NCBI RefSeq assembly: GCF_014217625.1
Contig: NZ_CP043641.1
Span: forward strand, 1,860,001 to 1,924,000
Origin: Leifsonia shinshuensis
Lineage (GTDB): Bacteria > Actinomycetota > Actinomycetes > Actinomycetales > Microbacteriaceae
Direction of reading: 5' to 3'
Length of the DNA stretch: 64,000 nt
Shown here: positions 59,821-64,000 of the stretch, piece by piece
Position numbering within the stretch: the first letter of the stretch is position 1
Layout: the number at the start of each line of letters is the position of its first letter
The notes under the pieces: generated by a model
The model's input: the letters and a program-made list of their open reading frames with translations, nothing else
What the model was told of the DNA's origin: nothing
Database searches by the model: none
Position numbers and translations under genes: made by a program

Positions 59821-61134
59821 TTACTTCCGCGCGCGCTTGCGGCGGCCGATCACCGCGCCGGTCGCGCCGAGCACGCCGGCGCCGGCCAGGCCCAGCAGCA
59901 CCGGGACCTCCTGCACCGCGATGATCACGCTCACGTCGGCGGACTCGTCGCCCGAGGTCACGGTGAGGTCGTTCTGGCCCTCGGCGAGGCCCGAGACCTC
60001 CAGCGACCAGGTGCCGTCCTCCTGCACAGTGGTGTCCGCCGGACCGGTCGGCGTCGTGACGGTCACGGTCGCGCCCGGCGTGCCGGTGCCCGAGATCACC
60101 GCGGTCCTGGCGTCGTCGTCCTTCGAGTCGACCTGAGCGGTCAGCGGCTCGGCCGGGGCCGGCACGTCGATCGTCACGGCGACATCGGCGGTGGAGGTCA
60201 CGGTCGTGCCGTTCTGGTCCTTCACCGGCTGGGACACCGTCAGGTCGTTCTTCCCCTCGGCGAGGCCGTCGAGGTCCACCGACCACGTGCCGTCGGCGGC
60301 GACGGTGGCGGTCTTCGGGCCGTTCGGCGTGCCGACGGTGATCGTCGCGCCCGGCTCACCCTTTCCGGTGAGCGTCGCGGTCTTCGCGTCGTCGTCCTTC
60401 GCCGAGATCGTCGCCGTCACCGGGGTGATCTCCCGCGACAGGCCGATGGACACGGCCGAGCTCTGCGGCGACGTCGCGGTCGAGTTCACCGGGCCCGCCG
60501 TCTTGACCGCCTTGAGGTCGTGGACGAAGGTCACCGAGGTGACGGCTCCGGGGAGCTGGACGTCGGCCATGGTGCCTGCGTTGGCGGGCGCTCCGACCAG
60601 GCCCGCGCCGTCGGTCGTCAGGGTGTTGTCCTTCCAGCCGGCTCCCGTGCCGGAGGCCGCCGCGAGCGGCGCGACGGCCGGCGCGGGCTTGCCGTCGATC
60701 TGGGCGATACGCGGCTCGGCCCAGCCCCTCACCTCGAGACCGTCCGCGTTCTTGACGCCCCAGCCGAAGCTGATCAGCTTCAGGATGGGCTCCGTCACCG
60801 GCGCGTCGAAGGTGAGGGTCTCGGTGAAGGTCCCGCAGTCGACGATCCTTCCGATCGCGGAGACGGCCGGCATGCAGTTCGCCTGAGCGGTCAGCTCGGC
60901 CATCATGCTCTGCGCGGACCCGGTGAGTTTGACGCCGTTCGACGCGCTCGCGGTGACCTTTCCGGCATAGGGCGCCTTCAGCGGGGCCGCCGTGCCGGCG
61001 AAGTCGCCGTTCAGGACGACCGTGCCGTTCGCGGCCGGGTCCGCGGCCTGGGCGGCGAGCGGGGTCAGGATGGTCATCGCGGCGGTCGCGACGAGCGCGC
61101 CGGTTCCGGCGAGCAGTCTTCTGGTGGTCTTCAT
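59821..61134 (-). CDS. secreted Ig-like-repeat surface protein with VP...GRRKR anchor (paralogue 2)
   Basis: A 437-residue exported paralogue of the protein at 57160. It has a signal peptide ending AAQA (residues 1-30), a variable domain again with two cysteines, the same two Ig-like repeats, and the same EVPVLLGLAGAGVLG plus helix plus GRRKR end. The last ~100 codons are nearly identical in DNA to paralogue 1, while the first ~200 residues differ strongly, which suggests duplication followed by domain exchange or gene conversion. It has its own copy of the shared promoter element and its own terminator. Confidence 0.82.
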   Translation of the reverse strand: MKTTRRLLAGTGALVATAAMTILTPLAAQAADPAANGTVVLNGDFAGTAAPLKAPYAGKVTASASNGVKLTGSAQSMMAELTAQANCMPAVSAIGRIVDCGTFTETLTFDAPVTEPILKLISFGWGVKNADGLEVRGWAEPRIAQIDGKPAPAVAPLAAASGTGAGWKDNTLTTDGAGLVGAPANAGTMADVQLPGAVTSVTFVHDLKAVKTAGPVNSTATSPQSSAVSIGLSREITPVTATISAKDDDAKTATLTGKGEPGATITVGTPNGPKTATVAADGTWSVDLDGLAEGKNDLTVSQPVKDQNGTTVTSTADVAVTIDVPAPAEPLTAQVDSKDDDARTAVISGTGTPGATVTVTTPTGPADTTVQEDGTWSLEVSGLAEGQNDLTVTSGDESADVSVIIAVQEVPVLLGLAGAGVLGATGAVIGRRKRARK

Positions 61135-61192
61135 GGGGAAGGTCCTTTCACAGGTCGGGTGTTCCGGCGGGTGACCGGGCTTTTCGGATGAG

Positions 61193-61208
61193 TCGCACGG
61201 AAGTGCGA
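61193..61208. promoter_or_regulatory. Inverted repeat in the surface protein 2 leader
   Basis: TCGCAC-ggaa-GTGCGA, extended by AGT/ACT flanks with a one-base bulge, lies 59 bases before the start codon and downstream of the presumed promoter. It may be an RNA hairpin or operator. The rest of the 290-base gap 61135-61424 holds the promoter element and the GT2 terminator. Confidence 0.45.
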
Positions 61209-61235
61209 TGACTCGATCCTCCCGTCTGAAATTGG

Positions 61236-61277
61236 ACATTGTGGGTCTGGGATGTCTTGCTGAGCGGCGGTTGAGTG
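61236..61277 (-). promoter_or_regulatory. Bipartite promoter element, surface protein 2
   Basis: Minus-strand CACTCA-N5-CGCTCA, 19 bases, CAATGT, about 100 bases before the start codon. Same spacing as the elements at 59689 and 63439. Confidence 0.65.
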
Positions 61278-61320
61278 GTCCTCGGCCGGCCCGCCCGCAG
61301 GCGCTCCGAGCGCGCGAAGA

Positions 61321-61356
61321 AGCCCCGGCCGTCGTACCCGAACGACGACCGGGGCT
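61321..61356 (-). terminator. Terminator after the GT2 synthase
   Basis: 15-bp arms AGCCCCGGCCGTCGT and ACGACGACCGGGGCT with one mismatch and a 6-base loop, about 70 bases beyond the GT2 stop. Confidence 0.65.
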
Positions 61357-61424
61357 CTCGGGTCGGCCCCCACCCGGAGGGGCCGGTGCCGGCGGCGGCA
61401 CCCGAGCACGCCGCCGGAACTCTG

Positions 61425-62792
61425 TCAGCTGGTGCGCGAGACGAGCTGTCCCGCCTCCACCGTCTCCGCGTTGCGGATGGTCTTCGCCCAGCCGGTCTGC
61501 CGGCGGACCAGCTGGATGACCGCGCGCCACGCGATCACATAGATCAGGTAGACGTACACGAGGTAGCCCAGGCCCCAGCCGAGGGCGGCGCGCCAGGTGG
61601 CCTCCGGCTCGCAGCGCAGCCGGTAGAGGACTCCCCAGATCGCGAACTCGCCGACGCCGACGACGAGGTACACGGCCAGCAGCCAGGCGCCGCCGTGGGC
61701 GAGCCAGTCCACCATGCCGTACGGGTCGGAGGCGGCGTTGACGATCATCGCGATCAGCGGGACCGGGTACAGGATCGTGCCGAGCACCTGCACCCAGGGC
61801 TGCATCAGGAAGTAGCTGAGCTCCATCGCGCCGAGGTTGCCGAGGCGTGAGCTGCCCCAGATCTTCGGGAGGTAGCGGAAGCACTGCATGGTGCCCTGCG
61901 ACCAGCGGGCGCGCTGGACGATGTACCGGCGCAGCGAGTACAGCGCCTCCTGGTCGACCCAGGCCGCCGTCGTGTACGCGTTCTTCCAGCCGCCGAGGAG
62001 GAAGTGCAGTCCGAGCTCGAAGTCCTCCAGCAGCGATCCGCGCCACGGGCCCTCACCCTCGGCGATGTCGTCCAGCGCGGAGAGCCGGGTCAGCTGGCCG
62101 TTGCCTCCGACGTTGACCGTTCCGGTGTAGCGGCGGCTCATCTGGATGGCGGAGATCGGGCCGCGGAACTCCAGATCCTGCATCCGCACGAAGGTGCGCG
62201 CCAGCAGGTTCGCCAGCCGGCCGCGGTTCGGCAGCGGCGTCGCCTCGACGCGGTTGGACATCCGCACCTCGACCTGGACGGCGCCGATCTTCGGCGTGCC
62301 GAACAGCTCGGGGCCGGCCGCGACCTCGAGGAGGTTCGCGGAGGGGCGCCCGTCGGCGTCCACGACGGCGAGGATCGTGCTGTCGCGCTCGTCGGCCGGG
62401 ATGGTCTCCCGGATGATCGACCAGGCGTGGTTCAGGGCGTGGGCCTTGCCGATGCGGGCGTTCGGGCGTCGGCGCTGGATCAGCTCGACGCCGCCGAGCT
62501 CCGCGGCGGCCTCGCGCACGATCGCGGCGGTCGCGTCCTCCGAGTCGTCGTCGACGACCCAGACGGTGGCTGCGGGGAAGGTCTCGCGGAGGTAGGCGAT
62601 GGTCTCGCCGATCACGGCCTCCTCGTCGCGGCACGGCACGACGAAGTGCCAGTCGTAGGCCGCCGGGTCGCCCATCTCCTCCGGCTTGCGCCGGACGAAC
62701 GGCAGGATGATCGTGACGACGTAGCCGAGGAAGACCGTGCCGGCCACCAGCGAGAAGATGATCGAGATGTCGAGGAGGAGCTGGTGGTTCAC
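61425..62792 (-). CDS. processive GT2 glycosyltransferase (polysaccharide synthase-like)
   Basis: A 455-residue membrane glycosyltransferase of the cellulose/hyaluronan/poly-GlcNAc synthase type. It has an N-terminal helix, a GT2 core (VVDDDSEDAT, VVDADGRPS metal site, LLEDFELGLHFL, and QRARW, the Q/RxxRW processivity motif) and about four C-terminal helices forming the export channel. It should polymerise a UDP-sugar at the inner face and extrude the chain. Its GTG overlaps the stop of the exosortase-like gene (GTGA), so both proteins are coupled. Confidence 0.9.
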   Translation of the reverse strand: MNHQLLLDISIIFSLVAGTVFLGYVVTIILPFVRRKPEEMGDPAAYDWHFVVPCRDEEAVIGETIAYLRETFPAATVWVVDDDSEDATAAIVREAAAELGGVELIQRRRPNARIGKAHALNHAWSIIRETIPADERDSTILAVVDADGRPSANLLEVAAGPELFGTPKIGAVQVEVRMSNRVEATPLPNRGRLANLLARTFVRMQDLEFRGPISAIQMSRRYTGTVNVGGNGQLTRLSALDDIAEGEGPWRGSLLEDFELGLHFLLGGWKNAYTTAAWVDQEALYSLRRYIVQRARWSQGTMQCFRYLPKIWGSSRLGNLGAMELSYFLMQPWVQVLGTILYPVPLIAMIVNAASDPYGMVDWLAHGGAWLLAVYLVVGVGEFAIWGVLYRLRCEPEATWRAALGWGLGYLVYVYLIYVIAWRAVIQLVRRQTGWAKTIRNAETVEAGQLVSRTS

Positions 62793-63364
62793 GCGGTCAC
62801 CGCCTGTCCCTTGCGGCCGCGGGCGGCGATCCAGAGCATCCCCGCGGTGGTCAGCAGCAGGCCGGCCAGCACGATCACGGAGCCGACCAGCGTGTGGCCC
62901 CAGCCGAACCCGCTGACGCCGTCGCCGAGGGTCAGCGCGGCGATGACGAGGACGCGGACGGTGTTGACGACCTCCAGCAGCACGGCGCCGATTGCGACGG
63001 CGAACAGGGCGCGCAGCACGCTGATCCGGCCGGTGGCCAGCAGCGCGGCGGCGATGAGCAGGAACGGCACGAGCAGCAGGACGATGCTGCAGGCGAGGCC
63101 GATGCTCATCGAGAAGAGCATCGGGCCGCCGGCGCCGACCGTGATGGTGGCGTGCTCGCCGAGCGCGGCTGACGCCCCGAGCACGGTCGGGATGGCCTGC
63201 GCGAAGAGGTGCGCCTCCAGCTGGACGGCCCGCTCGAGCAGCACGACGAGCGCGACGGCGAGGCCGGTGAGCAGCGCCGCCAGGACGAGCTGCGGGACGG
63301 AGGCCCGGCGGCGGCGTGCGGTCCGCCGGGCGGATGGGGTGGGTGCGAGTGGTGTGTCTGACAT
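62789..63364 (-). CDS. exosortase/archaeosortase-like membrane protein
   Basis: A 191-residue protein with about six membrane helices after a basic N-terminus. The catalytic-type residues of exosortases are in the expected order and context: Cys92 in SIGLACSIVLLLVPFLL, Arg137 in LEVVNTVRVLVIAAL, and His157 in FGWGHTLVGSVIVL. Such transpeptidases cleave PEP-CTERM-type tails, and two nearby surface proteins end in a similar tail. It is short for the family and lacks a strict CSG motif, so activity is an inference. It is coupled to the GT2 synthase and preceded by the shared promoter element. Confidence 0.6.
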   Translation of the reverse strand: MSDTPLAPTPSARRTARRRRASVPQLVLAALLTGLAVALVVLLERAVQLEAHLFAQAIPTVLGASAALGEHATITVGAGGPMLFSMSIGLACSIVLLLVPFLLIAAALLATGRISVLRALFAVAIGAVLLEVVNTVRVLVIAALTLGDGVSGFGWGHTLVGSVIVLAGLLLTTAGMLWIAARGRKGQAVTA

Positions 63365-63387
63365 GTTCGTGCTCCTGCCGGGTGGCT

Positions 63388-63414
63388 GTACTCCTGCCGG
63401 GTGTGCGGGAGTAC
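63388..63414. repeat. Inverted and direct repeats in the exosortase-like leader
   Basis: GTACTCC...GGAGTAC can form a 7-bp stem over a 13-base loop. The same leader carries CTCCTGCCGGGTG twice (63372-63384 and 63391-63403, plus strand), so the message has two AGGAG ribosome-binding sequences, the second at normal distance from the ATG. Confidence 0.5.
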
Positions 63415-63438
63415 TTCGATGGAACCAGCGGAGCTGTC

Positions 63439-63480
63439 AGGATGCGGGGGCCGCTCCCCGGTTTGAGTGCCGGGTGAGCG
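63439..63480 (-). promoter_or_regulatory. Bipartite promoter element, exosortase-GT2 unit
   Basis: Minus-strand CGCTCA-N5-CACTCA, 19 bases, CATCCT, about 75 bases before the start codon and directly after the LuxR stop. Spacings equal those of the elements at 59689 and 61236. Confidence 0.65.
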
Positions 63481-63489
63481 GTCGGAGCC

Positions 63490-64000
63490 CTACAGGTCGG
63501 GGTTCCACTCGTCGCGGAGCTGCCGGCGGTTGGCGTAGCCCAGCTTCTTCAGGAGGCGGTGCATGTGGTTCTCGACCGTGCGGACGCTCACGAACAGCCG
63601 GTGCGCGATGTCGCGGTTGCTGAGCCCGGCCTTCGCGAGGATGGCGACCTCCCGCTCCCGGTCCGAGAGGAGCTCGCCGCCCCTGTCCTGGTCGAAGCGG
63701 TGCCGATGGTCCCCGATCAGGGCGGTGCGCGCCCCGTCGTCCAGGGGTTCCCGGCCGGAGGCGGCGCGCAGCCGGTCGATCGCCTCCACGGCCGCGGCCG
63801 CCAGCTGCGGGGAGATCAGCTCGCCCGAGCGGTCCAGCGCGGTCGCGATCCGCTGCTCGTCGCCCGACCCCATCGCCACCTTCACGTCGAAGACCGCGTG
63901 GTGGAGCGGGCTGTCGATGCGGTCCATCACCGCGGCGATCTCGACCGCCTGCTCCGCCGTGACCTCCGTCAGGTCGGCCCAGAACATGCACGCCGTCGCC
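63490..64000 (-). CDS. LuxR family regulator, C-terminal part
   Basis: The frame stays open to the window end, so at least 170 residues of a larger regulator are seen. The last ~65 residues are a canonical LuxR/NarL HTH (LLSDREREVAILAKAGLSNRDIAHRLFVSVRTVENHMHRLLKKLGYANRRQLRDEW). The preceding helical part suggests an LAL/MalT-type signal-integration domain, but the ATPase end is outside the window. It sits immediately before the exosortase-GT2 unit on the same strand and is the obvious candidate to act on the shared bipartite elements. Confidence 0.88.
   Translation of the reverse strand, partial: ATACMFWADLTEVTAEQAVEIAAVMDRIDSPLHHAVFDVKVAMGSGDEQRIATALDRSGELISPQLAAAAVEAIDRLRAASGREPLDDGARTALIGDHRHRFDQDRGGELLSDREREVAILAKAGLSNRDIAHRLFVSVRTVENHMHRLLKKLGYANRRQLRDEWNPDL

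Noticed and set aside
1-64000. tRNA, rRNA, CRISPR arrays, insertion sequences or prophage genes
   Set aside because: No cloverleaf-like sequence, rRNA text, spacer array, transposase or integrase motif was recognised on reading either strand. A tRNA or covariance-model scan was not possible here.

Overview
The window is high-GC DNA with dense, short-spaced, frequently overlapping genes and GTG starts. The gene families (ROK and LacI sugar regulators, sugar ABC importers without their own ATPase, GH51/GH36, DtxR with Nramp) point to an actinobacterium, most likely a plant- or soil-associated Microbacteriaceae of the Leifsonia type. The taxon is an inference from gene content; no rRNA or tRNA gene was seen.

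Positions 1-4000 hold the end of a sugar-binding lipoprotein, two ABC permeases and a GH51 arabinofuranosidase. Positions 4100-9300 hold small membrane/PH proteins, an acetyltransferase, an AraC regulator overlapping an aminoglycoside-type kinase, a PAP2 phosphatase and a Bcr/CflA efflux pump with a hairpin in its leader. Positions 9500-19000 hold a GH36 alpha-galactosidase, a degenerate ROK regulator divergent from a permease-permease-binding protein-oxidoreductase operon, and a second ROK regulator. Positions 19000-26400 hold a minus-strand, thu-like operon: LacI, Gfo/Idh, binding protein, two permeases (the second frameshifted), ThuA and a second Gfo/Idh. Positions 26400-31600 hold a CE7 esterase, xylA, xylB and a glycerate kinase. 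Together, 1-31 kb reads as an island for hemicellulose side chains and pentoses: extracellular sugars are imported by ATPase-less ABC systems, trimmed, and fed to the pentose phosphate route.

Positions 31700-41700 hold two MFS transporters, a LacI regulator, an APC permease, a GT2-GtrA/GT39 glycosylation pair, a VOC protein and thioredoxin. Positions 41700-42400 hold a toxin-antitoxin-like pair preceded by tandem repeats. Positions 42400-50200 hold an aldo/keto reductase with a DUF2316 protein, a DUF1254 protein with a GltS carrier, a YbdK-type ligase, a GNAT enzyme and small unknown genes. Positions 50200-56800 hold transsulfuration genes (metB, cbs), a DtxR regulator with mntH, and an ABC exporter.

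The most unusual region is 56.9-64 kb, all on the minus strand. It holds a LuxR-type regulator cut by the window end, a small multi-pass protein with an exosortase-like Cys/Arg/His pattern, a processive GT2 synthase, two paralogous surface proteins ending in a VP...GRRKR anchor, a UDP-GlcNAc 2-epimerase between them, and a micro-protein with a LAxTG-like tail. The three transcription units of this locus carry the same bipartite promoter element: two CRCTCA half-sites 11 bp apart, then exactly 19 nt, then a CAWNNT box. This suggests one coordinated envelope-polymer and protein-sorting system. Other non-coding structure includes a dispersed long hairpin present in three near-identical copies, and a nested inverted repeat between xylB and the glycerate kinase gene.
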